In this document: one piece after another, positions 6,778-18,353 of the stretch
Layout of the letters: each line of letters opens with the position of its first letter
How positions within the stretch are numbered: the stretch's first letter is position 1
Assembly (NCBI RefSeq): GCF_014652375.1
Contig: NZ_BMYR01000004.1
Location: 186,001 to 250,000 of the forward strand
Direction: 5' to 3'
Source: Alishewanella tabrizica
GTDB lineage: Bacteria; Pseudomonadota; Gammaproteobacteria; Enterobacterales; Alteromonadaceae
Length of the DNA: 64,000 nt
Position numbers and translations under genes: made by a program
Notes under the pieces: model-generated
Databases searched by the model: none
What the model saw: only the letters and a program-made list of their open reading frames with translations
Told to the model about the DNA's origin: nothing

Positions 6778-7476
6778 CTAAACTAACTGCTGTACTATGG
6801 TTTGTAGTGTAGCCAGAGGATCAGCCGCTTTCGTAATTGGGCGACCAATAACCATGTAATCTACCCCGGCTAATTTTGCTGCTCGTGGCGTCATGACTCG
6901 GCGTTGATCATCAGCGACACTGTTTTCCAGCCTAATACCCGGTGTCACCAAGCGTAACGCTTGACCAAAGCGTGCTTTTAACAATTCGGCTTCTTGTGCG
7001 GAACAAACAACACCGTCTAAACCTGCCGCAGCGGTTAAACTGGCTAAACGCATTACGTGCTCAGCGGGTGATATTTCAATCCCAATTTCTTGTAAATCGC
7101 TTTGCTCCATACTGGTTAATACGGTAACTGCAATTAAATGTGGTTTTGAGTCACCAAAAGGCATTAAGGCTTCTTTTGCTGCAACCATCATCCTACTGCC
7201 GCCACTCGCATGTACATTGACCATCCAAACACCTAAATCAGCGGCCGCTTTTACCGCTTTAGCAACGGTATTGGGAATATCATGAAACTTTAGGTCTAAA
7301 AATACATCGAATTGCCGTTTTTGTAATGCTTGGACGAACTGAGGTCCAAAATGCGTAAACATTTCTTTGCCTACTTTTAATCGGCAAAGGCTTGGATCAA
7401 GTTGGCTAATAAAATTTAAGGCTTCAGCTTGGTTTTCATAATCTAACGCTACGACAATAGGGGTATGACAAGACAT
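6778..7476 (-). CDS. pyrF: Orotidine-5'-phosphate decarboxylase
   Basis: Last step of UMP synthesis, decarboxylating OMP to UMP in the cytoplasm. 232 residues from the ATG at 7476, chosen for AAGGATC just upstream and because [15 protein letters not shown] is the normal family start. Catalytic DLKFHDIPN (D61, K63, D66) is intact, as are the phosphate-binding VTPGIR and GRPITKA motifs near the C-terminus. It is the last gene of rpsA-ihfB-lapA-lapB-pyrF, 22 bases after lapB, an order common in gammaproteobacteria. Confidence 0.97.
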   Translation of the reverse strand: MSCHTPIVVALDYENQAEALNFISQLDPSLCRLKVGKEMFTHFGPQFVQALQKRQFDVFLDLKFHDIPNTVAKAVKAAADLGVWMVNVHASGGSRMMVAAKEALMPFGDSKPHLIAVTVLTSMEQSDLQEIGIEISPAEHVMRLASLTAAAGLDGVVCSAQEAELLKARFGQALRLVTPGIRLENSVADDQRRVMTPRAAKLAGVDYMVIGRPITKAADPLATLQTIVQQLV

Positions 7477-7498
7477 GTTCGATCCTTGCAGAAAAAAT

Positions 7499-8665
7499 CT
7501 AACGGCCGTCAACGCCACTGATTGGCTCTACCGTTTCCCATTGCTGGCAAGACGGACACAACCAATAAGGTTGACGGGTTTTAAAACCGCAACTGCGGCA
7601 ACTGTATAATACTTTACTGGCTAAGTAGGCATTCACCAATTCTTCTACCGACGACAAAACGTCAGCGGCTTGTGGCGATTCTTGCTGGCGTAATTGCAGT
7701 AACTTTTGAAATAAACGTATATTAGGATGCTGTCGAACAGTATTTAGCAAATACTGTTCAGCGACTTGAGCTGAACGATGCTCTGCCAACCACTCGGTTA
7801 ATAACAATATAGCGCTTACGTTATGTTGTTTATCCGCTAAACCGCTTAATAATTGATACCACTCATCCGCTTCCATATGACATTGAATGAGCAATGGCAG
7901 CAGATCCGCACTCCATTGCGGTTTTTGCTTGATAATACCTAATAGTGCCTCTTTGGCTGTCACAACATCATGTTGTTGTAAGGTAAATTTGGCTAATTCA
8001 AAACGCGGTCTTACGGCCTGTGGGTATTGCGTTGCAAGTGCGGCCAGGGCATCTTGGTGCTGCAGAACCACTGCCTCTGTAAGTTGTTGTTGTAGTAATT
8101 CATGCTGCAAGGTTTGCGTATGCATATTGGCTAACGCGATTCGCAACGATTTGGAATTCGTTTTTTCCACTTCGCTAGCTAAGGCTACAGCTTTGTTTAA
8201 TTCATGTGTGGCCATAAAGATACTGAACAGCTGTTTAAGCACAGCTTCACGTAATGGTTCTGAACTTACGATCTGTTGTAATAAATGCTCAGCACGATCG
8301 TATAAGCCCGCAGAATAATAATCTTTAGCCAATTCAAATTGAATTTGCTGGGCTTGTAACTTCGGCAGTTTCAGATGATGTAATTTTTCATGAATACGAA
8401 TGGCTTTATCCCAATCGCCTTTGCGTCGAAATAAATTAGCCAGCGCGAGATAGGTATCGATCGTTGCGGCTTCAATATCAAGCAATTCTAATAATTGCTC
8501 TATCGCCTTATCTTCTTGATCAGTAAGTAAAAAGTTTAGGCCTGAAGACAGATTGCGGGTAACGTTTGCCCTACCCTTGAGCTCTTTATGCTTAAGGCTA
8601 TTTCGCCCCATAAACCAACCATAAGCGGCAGCGACAGGTAGCAAAAGAAATAGCAATTCAGGCAT
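7499..8665 (-). CDS. lapB: Lipopolysaccharide assembly protein LapB (YciM)
   Basis: 388 residues. LapB is an inner-membrane protein that, with FtsH, controls degradation of LpxC and so sets the rate of lipid A synthesis. The N-terminal membrane helix ([20 protein letters not shown]) is followed by TPR repeats and a rubredoxin-type zinc knuckle at the end with C356-x2-C359 and C370-x2-C373. All features match the E. coli protein. It follows lapA by 5 bases, so the two are co-transcribed and probably coupled. Confidence 0.95.
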   Translation of the reverse strand: MPELLFLLLPVAAAYGWFMGRNSLKHKELKGRANVTRNLSSGLNFLLTDQEDKAIEQLLELLDIEAATIDTYLALANLFRRKGDWDKAIRIHEKLHHLKLPKLQAQQIQFELAKDYYSAGLYDRAEHLLQQIVSSEPLREAVLKQLFSIFMATHELNKAVALASEVEKTNSKSLRIALANMHTQTLQHELLQQQLTEAVVLQHQDALAALATQYPQAVRPRFELAKFTLQQHDVVTAKEALLGIIKQKPQWSADLLPLLIQCHMEADEWYQLLSGLADKQHNVSAILLLTEWLAEHRSAQVAEQYLLNTVRQHPNIRLFQKLLQLRQQESPQAADVLSSVEELVNAYLASKVLYSCRSCGFKTRQPYWLCPSCQQWETVEPISGVDGR

Positions 8666-8670
8666 AGCGG

Positions 8671-8916
8671 TTAGGACGATTCGGTAGTTTTAGTCAGCCA
8701 GCGTTTCGTTTTACGTTGCAAAATAAAAAGCGAACTCAATATCAAACCGAGTAAAAGCCCTATAATCAAAAAAATAACGGCAACATCAACAACGCGTAAA
8801 GAGAGCTTAACAACCAATAGATTGAGTTCAGTTAACTGCTGATTGGTTGAGCCGAGTAAAAAACCTATAACCAAAACGATTATGCTAAACATAAAAAAGA
8901 GAATTTTACGCAACAC
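8671..8916 (-). CDS. lapA: Lipopolysaccharide assembly protein LapA (YciS)
   Basis: 81 residues with two membrane helices: about residues 4-22 (ILFFMFSIIVLVIGFLLGS) and 45-67 (VAVIFLIIGLLLGLILSSLF), then a basic cytoplasmic tail. This is the DUF1049/LapA layout. LapA works with LapB in coupling lipopolysaccharide synthesis and transport. It lies between ihfB (33 bases upstream) and lapB. Confidence 0.92.
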   Translation of the reverse strand: MLRKILFFMFSIIVLVIGFLLGSTNQQLTELNLLVVKLSLRVVDVAVIFLIIGLLLGLILSSLFILQRKTKRWLTKTTESS

Positions 8917-8949
8917 TCAGCTCCGTCTGATCCTGTAGTATCAAAAACA

Positions 8950-9234
8950 TTAGCTATTGTCTTTAACGCGATCGCGTAATTCTTTACCTGGTTTAAAATG
9001 AGGTACGTGTTTACCTTCTAGCTCAACTTTGTCACCCGTTTTTGGGTTACGACCCACACGCGGTGCACGATAGTGCAAAGAAAAACTACCAAAACCACGG
9101 ATTTCAATGCGTTCACTAGATGCTAATGATTGTGCCATCTGTTCAAGAATTTCTTTTACAGATGCTTCAACATCCTTGACCTGAATATGGGGGAAATCTG
9201 TCGCTAACTTTTCAATCAATTCAGATTTGGTCAT
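8950..9234 (-). CDS. ihfB: Integration host factor beta subunit
   Basis: 94 residues, exactly the usual length. IHF is a heterodimeric nucleoid protein that bends DNA sharply. The family signature [20 protein letters not shown] is present with the tip proline of the DNA-inserting arm, and the N-terminal dimer helices ([15 protein letters not shown]) are typical. It lies downstream of rpsA as in E. coli. Confidence 0.97.
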   Translation of the reverse strand: MTKSELIEKLATDFPHIQVKDVEASVKEILEQMAQSLASSERIEIRGFGSFSLHYRAPRVGRNPKTGDKVELEGKHVPHFKPGKELRDRVKDNS

Positions 9235-9263
9235 AGACCCTCCGGCAAACTAGCAGTAGGAGA

Positions 9264-9289
9264 AAGCAAGGAGCAAATGCTCCTTGCTT
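9264..9289 (-). terminator. Hairpin in the rpsA-ihfB interval
   Basis: Perfect 12-base arms AAGCAAGGAGCA (9264-9275) and TGCTCCTTGCTT (9278-9289) with a 2-base loop, 10 bases past the rpsA stop. The T-run is short, so it may be a partial terminator lowering expression of ihfB and the lap genes relative to rpsA, or a 3'-end stabiliser. Confidence 0.6.
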
Positions 9290-9298
9290 CATTAGCAA

Positions 9299-10978
9299 TT
9301 AATCCTGCTTCTGAGCAGCTTTAAATGCTTCTGCCATGGCATTAACACCAAAATCAGCTTCTGGCTGTTTGCTGTTAATAGTATCCATAGCTTCTTTTTC
9401 TTCAGCTTCGAACTTGGCTTTGATTGACAGGCTGATTACGCGGTTCTTACGATCCACACCCATCAAACGTGCTTCAACTTCTTCGCCAACTTTCAGTACA
9501 GTTGTTGCATCTTCGATACGCTCACGAGAGATATCAGATACGCGAACGTAACCTTCAACTGCGCCTTCTAACATTACAGTAGCGCCTTTAGCGTCAACGG
9601 CAGTTACTTCACCTTTAACGATAGCACCTTTTTTGTTGTCAGCAAGGTAACCATTGAACGGATCTTCATCCAGTTGTTTGATACCTAAAGAAATACGCTC
9701 GCGCTCTGGGTCAACTTGTAACACAACAGCGTGTACTTCGTCGCCTTTCTTGAATTCACGAACCGCTTCCTCGCCAGTGGCGTTCCAGCTGATGTCAGAT
9801 AAGTGAACCAGACCATCGATGCCGCCATCTAAACCGATGAAGATACCGAAGTCAGTGATTGACTTGATCTTACCGCTTACGCGATCACCCTTGTTGAAGC
9901 CCTTAGCGAACTCTTCCCATGGGTTAGCTTTACACTGTTTCAGGCCTAATGAAATACGACGACGTTCTTCGTCGATTTCCAGAACCATAACTTCCACAGA
10001 GTCACCTAAGTTAACAACTTTAGATGGGTGGATGTTTTTGTTGGTCCAGTCCATTTCAGAAACGTGTACTAAGCCTTCTACGCCTTCTTCAATTTCTACG
10101 AAGCAGCCGTAATCAGTCAGGTTAGTTACGCGACCAGTGATTTTCGCACCTTCTGGGTAACGTGAGGCGATAGCTGCCCACGGATCTTCGCCCATTTGCT
10201 TCAGGCCTAAAGAAACGCGTTGCTTCTCGCGGTCGAATTTCAGTACTTTTACTGGAATTTCGTCGCCAACGTTAACGATTTCGCTTGGGTGCTTAACGCG
10301 TTTCCAAGCCATATCTGTGATGTGCAGTAAACCGTCTACACCACCTAAATCTACGAATGCACCGTAGTCAGTCAGGTTCTTAACGATACCTTTAACTTCC
10401 ATGCCTTCTTCTAAGTTTTCTAACAGCTGATCACGCTCTTGGCTGCTTTCTGATTCAATCACGGCACGACGTGAAACAACCACGTTGTTACGCTTCTGAT
10501 CCAGCTTGATAACTTTGAACTCAAGTTCTTTGTTTTCTAAGTGCAGAGTGTCACGTACAGGACGTACGTCAACTAATGAACCAGGCAGGAAAGCACGAAT
10601 GCCATCAACTTCAACTGTGAAGCCACCTTTAACTTTACCAGTGATCACACCGATAACGGTTACTTTATCTTCGCAAGCTTTTTCCAGGCGTACCCAGGCT
10701 TCATGGCGCTTAGCTTTTTCACGAGATAATAAGGTCTCACCGAAACCATCTTCGATAGCATCTAACGCTACGTCGATGATGTCACCCACGCTAACTTCTA
10801 TCTCGCCGTTCAACGATTTGAACTGCTCAACAGGAATAGCCGCTTCTGATTTAAGACCGGCGTCAACCATTACAACGTCTTTCAGAATAGCTACAACGGT
10901 ACCTTTAACAATGGCACCTGGGCGTGTTTCGATTACTTTGAGGCTTTCCTCAAACATTAGTGCAAAATTTTCAGTCAT
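9299..10978 (-). CDS. rpsA: 30S ribosomal protein S1
   Basis: S1 binds mRNA and brings it to the 30S subunit, most importantly for messages with weak ribosome sites. 559 residues from the ATG at 10978 ([17 protein letters not shown] matches the family start); an upstream in-frame ATG at 11005 would add nine residues. Six S1 (OB-fold) domains follow one another, the later four with the repeated DYGxFV-GVDGLLH or [10 protein letters not shown] signature. No strong Shine-Dalgarno precedes the chosen start, consistent with known S1 autoregulation in enterics. It heads the operon ending in pyrF. Confidence 0.97.
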   Translation of the reverse strand: MTENFALMFEESLKVIETRPGAIVKGTVVAILKDVVMVDAGLKSEAAIPVEQFKSLNGEIEVSVGDIIDVALDAIEDGFGETLLSREKAKRHEAWVRLEKACEDKVTVIGVITGKVKGGFTVEVDGIRAFLPGSLVDVRPVRDTLHLENKELEFKVIKLDQKRNNVVVSRRAVIESESSQERDQLLENLEEGMEVKGIVKNLTDYGAFVDLGGVDGLLHITDMAWKRVKHPSEIVNVGDEIPVKVLKFDREKQRVSLGLKQMGEDPWAAIASRYPEGAKITGRVTNLTDYGCFVEIEEGVEGLVHVSEMDWTNKNIHPSKVVNLGDSVEVMVLEIDEERRRISLGLKQCKANPWEEFAKGFNKGDRVSGKIKSITDFGIFIGLDGGIDGLVHLSDISWNATGEEAVREFKKGDEVHAVVLQVDPERERISLGIKQLDEDPFNGYLADNKKGAIVKGEVTAVDAKGATVMLEGAVEGYVRVSDISRERIEDATTVLKVGEEVEARLMGVDRKNRVISLSIKAKFEAEEKEAMDTINSKQPEADFGVNAMAEAFKAAQKQD

Positions 10979-11090
10979 AGTCACTTTTTCAGTTAAGTGC
11001 TCCATTTCACATCATGTGTTATGGGGTTGCTAAATTTACCAGCAATATCCTTGTCACTGGCTGTCCAAAATGCGGCCTTGGCCTGGTTCA

Positions 11091-11780
11091 TCAATTAGTT
11101 AACGACAACTTGCTGTTAACCAATTGCAGCACCTCTTGCAGCACTTGTTCAATAGGTTTATTGGTGGAGTCCAGCATGTAGGCGTCAGCCGCCGGTTTCA
11201 AGGGCGCTGTAGCACGATTCATGTCGCGCTCGTCACGTGTCTGGATCTCGCTCAAAAGGTCGTCGATATTAACATCAAAACCCTTTTCTTTCAACTCTAA
11301 ATAGCGTCTTTGAGCGCGCTCTTGGGCATCTGCTGTTAAGAATATTTTCACATCTGCGTGTGGGAAAACCACTGTACCCATATCTCGGCCATCTGCAATT
11401 AATCCCGGGGTTTGTGCAAAGGCGCGTTGTCGGCGTAATAGCGCCTCACGCACGGTGGGTAATGAGGCAATTTTTGATGCCATATCAGCCACTTCTTGAC
11501 TACGAATGGTTTGACTAACATTTTCGCCTTCAAGTGTAACTAAGGTATTCCCCTGGCTATCACTGGCAAATTGTACGTCCAAATGCGCGGCTAATGGCTG
11601 TAATGCGGCTTCGTCTGCCGGTGCAATCTGATGATGCATCGCCGCTAAGGCTAACACACGATAGATGGCGCCACTATCAAGTAATTGCCAGCCAAGTTGT
11701 TGTGCCAGTAAACGGCTGATAGTGCCTTTCCCTGAACCACCTGGACCATCGATGGTTATGACTGGTGCATATTGTGGCAT
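11091..11780 (-). CDS. cmk: Cytidylate kinase
   Basis: Phosphorylates CMP and dCMP to the diphosphates. 229 residues from the ATG at 11780, chosen because GGGGTAGG precedes it and [15 protein letters not shown] then opens the protein as usual; the in-frame codons upstream to 11900 look untranslated. The P-loop is at residues 12-20, followed by [24 protein letters not shown] and [13 protein letters not shown]. It is upstream of rpsA in the same direction, the conserved cmk-rpsA order, with a 112-base gap holding the rpsA leader. Confidence 0.96.
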   Translation of the reverse strand: MPQYAPVITIDGPGGSGKGTISRLLAQQLGWQLLDSGAIYRVLALAAMHHQIAPADEAALQPLAAHLDVQFASDSQGNTLVTLEGENVSQTIRSQEVADMASKIASLPTVREALLRRQRAFAQTPGLIADGRDMGTVVFPHADVKIFLTADAQERAQRRYLELKEKGFDVNIDDLLSEIQTRDERDMNRATAPLKPAADAYMLDSTNKPIEQVLQEVLQLVNSKLSLTN

Positions 11781-11904
11781 CCTACCCCCTGTGTAAAAGC
11801 TAATAAGTCTACATTTCAAAATGGCGCTTATTATACAGCTTTTTATGACAATTGCTGTGCTTATACGCAAAGTAATTACCGTTGCTACGTTTAGCAACAT
11901 AAAA

Positions 11905-11935
11905 AAAACGCGTAACAGAAAAGGTTACGCGTTTT
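11905..11935 (-). terminator. Intrinsic terminator after aroA
   Basis: AAAACGCGTAAC (11905-11916) and GTTACGCGTTTT (11924-11935), with eight Ts following on the minus strand. It separates serC-aroA from cmk-rpsA. Confidence 0.88.
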
Positions 11936-11972
11936 GAAAGACAAACCAAAGGGTGTGCTTAGCAAATGGAGA

Positions 11973-13253
11973 TTATGAACTTAACCCTTTGAAAACATCA
12001 AAATAACTTGGAAAGGTTTTTGCAGTACAATCTGGATCTTCAATGGTCACGGCTGTATCACTTAGCGCAACTAAAGAAAAGCACATCGCCATTCGATGAT
12101 CATTATATGTCGCGATACTGGCATGCGTCAGCGCTTTGGGGGGCGTCACTTTAATATAATCGTGACCTTCCTCTACCTCTGCACCTACTTTTCTAAGCTC
12201 TGTCGCCATGGCGGCTAAGCGATCTGTTTCCTTAACGCGCCAATTATAGATATTGCGGATCACTGTGGGGCCTTCAGCAAATAACGCGGTGGTGGCTATG
12301 GTCATCGCTGCATCTGGAATAGCGTTATAATCACGATCGATCCCACGCAATGTGTTACGCGTAACCGCAATATAATCATCAGCCCATTCTACGTGGGCGC
12401 CCATAGCAGCCAAAGCATCAGCAAAGTGAATATCACCTTGCACGGCATGTTTACCAATGCCTGTAACTTTAATGGTGCCGCCTTTAATAGCGGCGGCCGC
12501 TAAAAAGTAAGACGCTGACGAGGCATCACCTTCGACTAACCATTGTCCAGGCGAGCAATAACGCTGGTTACCCGTAACCAAAAACCGTTGATACTGCTGA
12601 TTTTCAACCGTTACACCAAAACGTGACATTAACGCCAGAGTGATATCAATATAAGGCTTAGAGACTAGCTCACCCTCAATCACAATTTCACTGTCACTGG
12701 TCAGCAAAGGTGCAATCATTAATACGGCGGTTAAAAATTGACTGGAGATACTACCATCAATAGTAATACGCCCCCCAGCTAGCGCTTTACCGTTAATCCG
12801 CAAAGGGGGAAAACTCTTATTTTCCAGGTACTGGATATCTGCTTGCCATTGCCGAAGTGCATCCACCAAATGGCCAATTGGGCGTTCATACATCCGAGGC
12901 TCACCGGTAAGGGTTACCGACACATCCGAAGCAGCAAGTGCCGCCGTTAACGGTCGCATCGCCGTACCCGCATTACCCAGAAATAAGGTAATTTCTTCAG
13001 TGTGCTGAAATAGCCCGCCCAAACCATGCACAGTACATTTCGTTCGACACGTTGATAAATCATAGCGAATACCCAGCGCACTCAAGGCATTAAGCATATG
13101 CTTAACATCATCGCTATCCAGTAAATTGGTAATATGCGTAGTACCTTCTGCAAGTGCAGCTAGCAATAACACACGATTAGAAATACTCTTCGAGCCGGGT
13201 AAATGGACTTCGCCTGCGATGTGGTTTATGGGGGCTAATGTTAATGTTTTCAT
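11973..13253 (-). CDS. aroA: 3-phosphoshikimate 1-carboxyvinyltransferase (EPSP synthase)
   Basis: Sixth step of the shikimate pathway, joining shikimate-3-phosphate and PEP. 426 residues, normal length. Family motifs are intact: [20 protein letters not shown] near the N-terminus, [18 protein letters not shown] around residue 90-110, and [19 protein letters not shown] with [10 protein letters not shown] near the C-terminus. The [10 protein letters not shown] loop is the ordinary class I sequence. The start overlaps the serC stop by 4 bases (ATGA), so the two are coupled. Confidence 0.97.
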   Translation of the reverse strand: MKTLTLAPINHIAGEVHLPGSKSISNRVLLLAALAEGTTHITNLLDSDDVKHMLNALSALGIRYDLSTCRTKCTVHGLGGLFQHTEEITLFLGNAGTAMRPLTAALAASDVSVTLTGEPRMYERPIGHLVDALRQWQADIQYLENKSFPPLRINGKALAGGRITIDGSISSQFLTAVLMIAPLLTSDSEIVIEGELVSKPYIDITLALMSRFGVTVENQQYQRFLVTGNQRYCSPGQWLVEGDASSASYFLAAAAIKGGTIKVTGIGKHAVQGDIHFADALAAMGAHVEWADDYIAVTRNTLRGIDRDYNAIPDAAMTIATTALFAEGPTVIRNIYNWRVKETDRLAAMATELRKVGAEVEEGHDYIKVTPPKALTHASIATYNDHRMAMCFSLVALSDTAVTIEDPDCTAKTFPSYFDVFKGLSS

Positions 13254-14332
13254 CCGTGCACCCGTTCAAATTCGCGCATAAAGCTCACCAGTGTTTGAAC
13301 ACCTTCAAGCGGCATGGCGTTATAGATACTGGCGCGCATGCCGCCAACTATCCGATGTCCTTTTAGTGCCAACAAGCCATGCTGCTCAGCTTGGTTCACG
13401 AAGGTATCATTTAACGTTTCATCGGCTAAAAAGAACGGTACATTCATCCACGAACGATACTGTGGATCGACATCGTTTCGATAAAAATCACTCTTATCGA
13501 TATAATTATACAAGGTATCGGCCTTCGCTTGATTACGTGTTGCCATCGCCGCGACACCACCTTGCTGCTTTAACCATTTAAAGACCAATCCAGCCAGATA
13601 CCACGCATAGGTGGGTGGCGTATTAAACATACTGTCATTCTCTGCTGCTAACCGATAATCCAGCACGGCTGGAATGGCAGCGTTTTTAGCCGGTAATAAA
13701 TCTTCACGCACAATGGCCAGCGTTAAGCCTGACGGGCCAATATTTTTTTGTGCGCCGGCATAGATCACCCCGTAGCGACTCACATCGATCGGCCTAGATA
13801 AAATGGTTGAAGATAAATCAGCCACGATGGGGGCTGCTGTTACAGGTAAATCCGTGAACTCTATGCCATCGACTGTCTCATTTGGACAGCAATGCACATA
13901 GGCAGCATCATCACGTAACTGCCAATCAGCTACGTTAACTAAACCACGTAATTGATCTGTGGTTTTGAGGCGAATATCTTGGGCACGCACCTGACCAAAT
14001 TTTTGTGCTTCTTCCACGGCAGCTAAAGACCAGGCGCCCGAAGTTATATAATCAGCGGTTTTACCTGGCTGCAATAAATTAAGGGGCACGGCAGAAAATT
14101 GGCCGCGGCCACCACCGTGCATAAAGAGCACTTTATAATTTGCGGGAATTGCCAATAAATCACGTAAATCTTGTTCGGCTTCGGTGGCTAATGTCATAAA
14201 AGGTTTACTACGATGACTTATTTCCATCACCGAACAGCCTTGGCCATGCCAGTTAATAAATTCTTGCTGAGCCTGTTGCATTACCGCGACCGGCAACATG
14301 GCCGGGCCAGCACAAAAATTATAGGTGGTCAT
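13250..14332 (-). CDS. serC: Phosphoserine aminotransferase
   Basis: PLP enzyme that makes phosphoserine (serine pathway) and also serves pyridoxal phosphate synthesis. 360 residues, typical. The N-terminus [23 protein letters not shown] and the PLP lysine K196 in [12 protein letters not shown] are as expected. serC-aroA is a widespread operon in gammaproteobacteria, tying serine supply to aromatic amino acid synthesis. Confidence 0.97.
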   Translation of the reverse strand: MTTYNFCAGPAMLPVAVMQQAQQEFINWHGQGCSVMEISHRSKPFMTLATEAEQDLRDLLAIPANYKVLFMHGGGRGQFSAVPLNLLQPGKTADYITSGAWSLAAVEEAQKFGQVRAQDIRLKTTDQLRGLVNVADWQLRDDAAYVHCCPNETVDGIEFTDLPVTAAPIVADLSSTILSRPIDVSRYGVIYAGAQKNIGPSGLTLAIVREDLLPAKNAAIPAVLDYRLAAENDSMFNTPPTYAWYLAGLVFKWLKQQGGVAAMATRNQAKADTLYNYIDKSDFYRNDVDPQYRSWMNVPFFLADETLNDTFVNQAEQHGLLALKGHRIVGGMRASIYNAMPLEGVQTLVSFMREFERVHG

Positions 14333-14447
14333 TTTTTACTCTCACTTTTTAGTTAGATAACTGCGTTACAGTATTGCTGTTATATCTCTAGGGGTGCTAA
14401 CTGGCCTTGGTTTTGTTTTTCGTGTTATTTTATTGTTGTTTAAAAAC

Positions 14448-14474
14448 AAAACGAGCGCCAAAGCGCTCGTTTTT
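14448..14474 (-). terminator. Intrinsic terminator of gyrA
   Basis: AAAACGAGCGC and GCGCTCGTTTT around a 4-base loop, 5 bases past the gyrA stop, followed on the minus strand by GTTTTT. Confidence 0.9.
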
Positions 14475-14479
14475 AGGGG

Positions 14480-17107
14480 TTACTCTTCTTCACCATCGAC
14501 ATCTTGTGCTAATTGGCTGTCCTGTACATCCGGTGTACGAGGCGTACCTTGTGCTAAAGCTGCTAGGGCTTCCTCGTCTTGAATTTCATCAATCCGTTCA
14601 ACGCCAACCACTTTTTCACCTTCTTGTGTCCGGATCAGAATAACACCTTGTGTGTTACGCCCTACTTCAGACACCTCTTTGACGCGCGTACGCACCAAAG
14701 TTCCTTTGTTAGAAATCATCATGATTTCATCACTTTCAGCGACTTGTACCGCGCCGACTACCAGACCATTACGCTCTGATACTTTAATAGACACCACACC
14801 TTGCGTTGCGCGGCTCTTTGCGGGGTACTCAGTAAGCGAGGTACGTTTACCATAACCGTTTTCGGTAACAGTTAAAATAGCCCCTTCACCGTTAGGAATA
14901 ATCAGTGAAACAACACTACCGCCTTCTCTTAGCTTAATGCCGCGTACACCTGTAGCTGTCCGGCCCATACCACGAACCTGATCTTCGGTAAAACGAACCA
15001 CTTTACCGTCATCAGAGAACAGCATGATCTCATTGGTGCCATCGGTAATGCCGACATCAATTAACCGATCGCCTTCATTCAAATTAACAGCAATAATACC
15101 GTTAGCCCGTGGCCGCGAATATTCAGTTAGGGCCGTTTTCTTCACCGTGCCATTGGCCGTTGCCATAAACACATATTTCCCTTCTTCGTACTCACGTACC
15201 GGCAGAATAGCATTGATGCGTTCGCCCTCTTCCAAAGGTAAAAGGTTGACGATGGGTTTACCACGTGCTGTGCGACTGGCTAAGGGCAATTGATATACCT
15301 TCATCCAGTACATACGCCCACGATTTGAGAAACATAAAATCGTGTCATGCGTGCTTGCAACCAACAGCTTGTCTACAAAGTCTTCATCTTTTACCGTGGT
15401 AGCGGCTTTACCACGACCACCACGACGTTGCGCTTCATAATCAGTAATAGGCTGATATTTGGCATAACCTAAGTGAGATAAGGTTACAACGACGTCTTCT
15501 TCAGTGATCAAATCTTCCATGTTGATATCCAGCATATTATCCTGGATTTCAGTACGACGGGCGTCACCATATTGGGCTTTAACGGCCGCTAATTCTTCGC
15601 AAATAACTTCCATTAAGCGTTCTGGACTGGCCAAAATGTGCAGTAACTCAGCAATTAGCTGCAACAATTCTTTGTATTCAGCAAGGATCTTGTCGTGTTC
15701 TAAGCCCGTTAATTTATGCAAACGTAAATCAAGAATAGCTTGGGCTTGTTGCTCGGTTAAGAAATATAAGCCTTCACGGATCCCAAAATGGGCTTCTAAC
15801 CATTCAGGACGCGCGGCGTTTTCCCCCGCACGTTCTAACATGGCAGACACATCACCTAACTGCCAGCCACGTGCAACTAATCCGGCTTTTGCTTCCGCAG
15901 GGCTGGCTGAGTTTTTGATCAAATCAATAATTTCATCAATGTTAGCCAGCGCGATCGCTAAGCCTTCTAAGATGTGCGCACGATCACGTGCTTTGCGTAA
16001 ATCATAAACGGTACGACGTGTTACCACTTCGCGGCGATGTAGAATAAAATATTCTAACATCTCTTTGAGGCTTAACAATTTAGGCTGGTTGTTTGCCAAG
16101 GCCACCATATTAATACCAAACACCGTTTGCATCTGCGTATTGGTATAAAGTTGGTTTAGCATCACATCGGTTGATTCACCGCGTTTAAGCTCAATCACAA
16201 TACGCATACCGTCTTTGTCAGACTCGTCACGCAGTGCAGAGATCCCTTCGATCCGCTTTTCTTTAACTAATTCAGCAATCTTTTCAATTAAGCGCGCTTT
16301 GTTTACTTGATACGGAATTTCATAAACGATGATGGCTTCGCGACCGGTTTTTTCATCCGTTTCAATAAAGGTTTTAGCGCGAATGTACACTTTGCCGCGG
16401 CCCGTGCGATAGGCTTCTTCAATCCCTTTACGACCGTTGATAATGGCTGCGGTTGGAAAATCAGGCCCTGGAATAAATTGCATGAGTTCATGCAATTCAA
16501 TATCCGGATTGGCAATAAGCGCAAGGCAGCCATCAATAATCTCATTTAAATTATGAGGTGGGATATTGGTCGCCATACCCACAGCGATACCCGAAGAACC
16601 ATTGACTAACAAGTTAGGAACTTTGGTTGGTAAGACTGCTGGAATTAATTCTGTACCGTCATAGTTAGGGACAAAATCAACCGTTTCTTTATCCAGATCG
16701 GCAAGTAATTCATGCGCAATTCGAGCCATCCGAACTTCGGTATAACGCATTGCTGCGGCTGAGTCACCATCAATTGAACCAAAGTTACCTTGACCGTCTA
16801 CTAACATATAGCGAAGTGAAAAAGGCTGAGCCATCCGCACTATTGTATCGTATACCGCACTATCACCATGTGGGTGATATTTACCGATAACGTCACCGAC
16901 CACACGGGCCGATTTTTTATAAGCTTTGTTCCAGTCGTTGCCCAGTTCTTTCATGGCAAACAACACACGACGGTGCACAGGCTTTAAACCATCCCGAACA
17001 TCGGGTAAGGCACGGCCAACAATGACGCTCATCGCGTAATCGAGGTAAGAATTTTTTAATTCTTCTTCGATATTAATGGGGACTATTTCTCTGGCCAGAT
17101 CTGTCAT
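14480..17107 (-). CDS. gyrA: DNA gyrase subunit A
   Basis: Type II topoisomerase subunit that breaks and rejoins DNA and introduces negative supercoils with GyrB. 875 residues. The catalytic tyrosine is Y122 ([11 protein letters not shown]). The quinolone-resistance region reads [10 protein letters not shown] with S83 and D87, the susceptible wild-type residues. The C-terminal domain has the six-bladed beta-pinwheel repeats and the GyrA box QRRGGRGK needed for DNA wrapping, and ends with an acidic tail (DVDGEEE). It is divergent from ubiG. Confidence 0.98.
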   Translation of the reverse strand: MTDLAREIVPINIEEELKNSYLDYAMSVIVGRALPDVRDGLKPVHRRVLFAMKELGNDWNKAYKKSARVVGDVIGKYHPHGDSAVYDTIVRMAQPFSLRYMLVDGQGNFGSIDGDSAAAMRYTEVRMARIAHELLADLDKETVDFVPNYDGTELIPAVLPTKVPNLLVNGSSGIAVGMATNIPPHNLNEIIDGCLALIANPDIELHELMQFIPGPDFPTAAIINGRKGIEEAYRTGRGKVYIRAKTFIETDEKTGREAIIVYEIPYQVNKARLIEKIAELVKEKRIEGISALRDESDKDGMRIVIELKRGESTDVMLNQLYTNTQMQTVFGINMVALANNQPKLLSLKEMLEYFILHRREVVTRRTVYDLRKARDRAHILEGLAIALANIDEIIDLIKNSASPAEAKAGLVARGWQLGDVSAMLERAGENAARPEWLEAHFGIREGLYFLTEQQAQAILDLRLHKLTGLEHDKILAEYKELLQLIAELLHILASPERLMEVICEELAAVKAQYGDARRTEIQDNMLDINMEDLITEEDVVVTLSHLGYAKYQPITDYEAQRRGGRGKAATTVKDEDFVDKLLVASTHDTILCFSNRGRMYWMKVYQLPLASRTARGKPIVNLLPLEEGERINAILPVREYEEGKYVFMATANGTVKKTALTEYSRPRANGIIAVNLNEGDRLIDVGITDGTNEIMLFSDDGKVVRFTEDQVRGMGRTATGVRGIKLREGGSVVSLIIPNGEGAILTVTENGYGKRTSLTEYPAKSRATQGVVSIKVSERNGLVVGAVQVAESDEIMMISNKGTLVRTRVKEVSEVGRNTQGVILIRTQEGEKVVGVERIDEIQDEEALAALAQGTPRTPDVQDSQLAQDVDGEEE

Positions 17108-17295
17108 AAAACGTTATTTTCCCTTAAATCAGATAGATAACTCGCTTTTCTTGCCTTTGTTTAGCGCGAGACAACGCAGGATTCTACCACATAAAAAGCG
17201 CCTTGCCATGCCTGATTATGCTGGCTGCGTAGATTGCCGCCTTTGCCTTAACAGATCAAGGCTTTATAATAGTGAAAAACAACAAGGTTTAAATA

Positions 17296-18006
17296 ATGAC
17301 AACACCCAGTAATGTAGATCAGGCTGAAATTGCCAAATTTAATGAGATTGCTGCCCGATGGTGGGATCCTGAAGGCGAATTTAAGCCTTTGCATTTACTT
17401 AATCCCACCCGCCTCGGGTATATAAGTGACCAACTTGGCGGGCTGTTCGGCCGTAACGTGATCGATGTTGGCTGTGGCGGCGGCATATTAGCTGAGAGCA
17501 TGGCACGCGCTGGCGCAAACGTAACCGCTATTGATATGGCTACGGAAAGCTTAAATGTTGCGCAATTACATGCGCTAGAAAGTGGCCTCTCTATAGCCTA
17601 TCAGCAAGCAACTGCAGAAGCGTTTGCGCTGCAGCATTCCAATGCTTTTGATGTTGTCACATGTATGGAAATGTTAGAACATGTGCCGGATCCGGCATCT
17701 GTTATTCAAGCTTGTGCCGATTTAGCTGCACCAGGAGCAACCTTAATTTTCTCGACTATTAATAAAACCCCAAAAGCCTACTTGTTTGCCATTTTAGGCG
17801 CTGAGTATCTGCTACGCTTGGTTCCAAAAGGCACACACGATTACGCAAAATTTATAAAACCTTCGGTGTTGATGCGCGATATTGAACAAGCAGGTTTATC
17901 ACTGGTTGATGCTATTGGGCTGCATTTTAATCCGTTGAACAACAGCTTTAAGCTTGGCCCGGGATTAGACGTCAATTATTTTGTTGTGGCGCGAAAACCT
18001 CGTTAA
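17296..18006 (+). CDS. ubiG: Ubiquinone biosynthesis O-methyltransferase UbiG
   Basis: Performs both O-methylations in ubiquinone synthesis, using S-adenosylmethionine. 236 residues. N-terminal [23 protein letters not shown] is diagnostic for UbiG. The SAM site is [20 protein letters not shown], followed by the acidic MLEHVPDP motif. AAGG precedes the ATG. The gyrA-ubiG divergent pair is conserved in many gammaproteobacteria, as is nrdA downstream. Confidence 0.96.
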   Translation: MTTPSNVDQAEIAKFNEIAARWWDPEGEFKPLHLLNPTRLGYISDQLGGLFGRNVIDVGCGGGILAESMARAGANVTAIDMATESLNVAQLHALESGLSIAYQQATAEAFALQHSNAFDVVTCMEMLEHVPDPASVIQACADLAAPGATLIFSTINKTPKAYLFAILGAEYLLRLVPKGTHDYAKFIKPSVLMRDIEQAGLSLVDAIGLHFNPLNNSFKLGPGLDVNYFVVARKPR

Positions 18007-18204
18007 CAGTCTCCCGTTTTGGCCATCGTAGGATGGCCAAATAACCCATTGGACTTAAAATGCTCGTTTATAGAACAAATAATTTTTTACGCAAATTTTG
18101 TCGAAAAATGCTTGCCTAAATTGGGCGAGACTCGGCACACTATGTCACAGGTTAGCGGCTACTCACCCATTACAACTTCGCGTAAAATTGCTCATTTCCG
18201 TCCC

Positions 18205-18233
18205 TTGCAAAATCACTCAATACACACTATCTT
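18205..18233 (+). promoter_or_regulatory. Putative nrdA promoter
   Basis: TTGCAA (18205-18210), a 17-base spacer, then TATCTT (18228-18233). It overlaps the first NrdR box and lies about 120 bases upstream of nrdA, within the 347-base ubiG-nrdA gap. Confidence 0.6.
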
Positions 18234-18237
18234 GTGA
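18222..18237 (+). promoter_or_regulatory. NrdR box 1
   Basis: ACACACTATCTTGTGA. It agrees at 13 of 16 positions with the NrdR consensus as I recall it (acaCwAtATaTwGtgt). It covers the -10 of the putative nrdA promoter, so binding would block RNA polymerase. Confidence 0.75.
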
Positions 18238-18252
18238 TCGTCTTTTGAAATA

Positions 18253-18268
18253 CACCTATATGTTGTGT
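18253..18268 (+). promoter_or_regulatory. NrdR box 2
   Basis: CACCTATATGTTGTGT, 12 of 16 positions matching the consensus. It starts 31 bases (three helical turns) after box 1, the canonical spacing for cooperative NrdR binding at class I ribonucleotide reductase operons. Confidence 0.75.
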
Positions 18269-18353
18269 AATTCGTCAGCAACGTCTGTGTATTTTCTCGC
18301 CGTGCGCTACACACGGTTAATCAAAATTTTAAAAGAAATGGAACACTTCAGCG

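Noticed and set aside
9336-11033. Several plus-strand readings opposite rpsA
   Set aside because: Shadows of a strongly coding gene with no matching protein family.
14394-16549. Several readings opposite or beside gyrA
   Set aside because: Shadows of gyrA or its terminator region, with low-complexity products.
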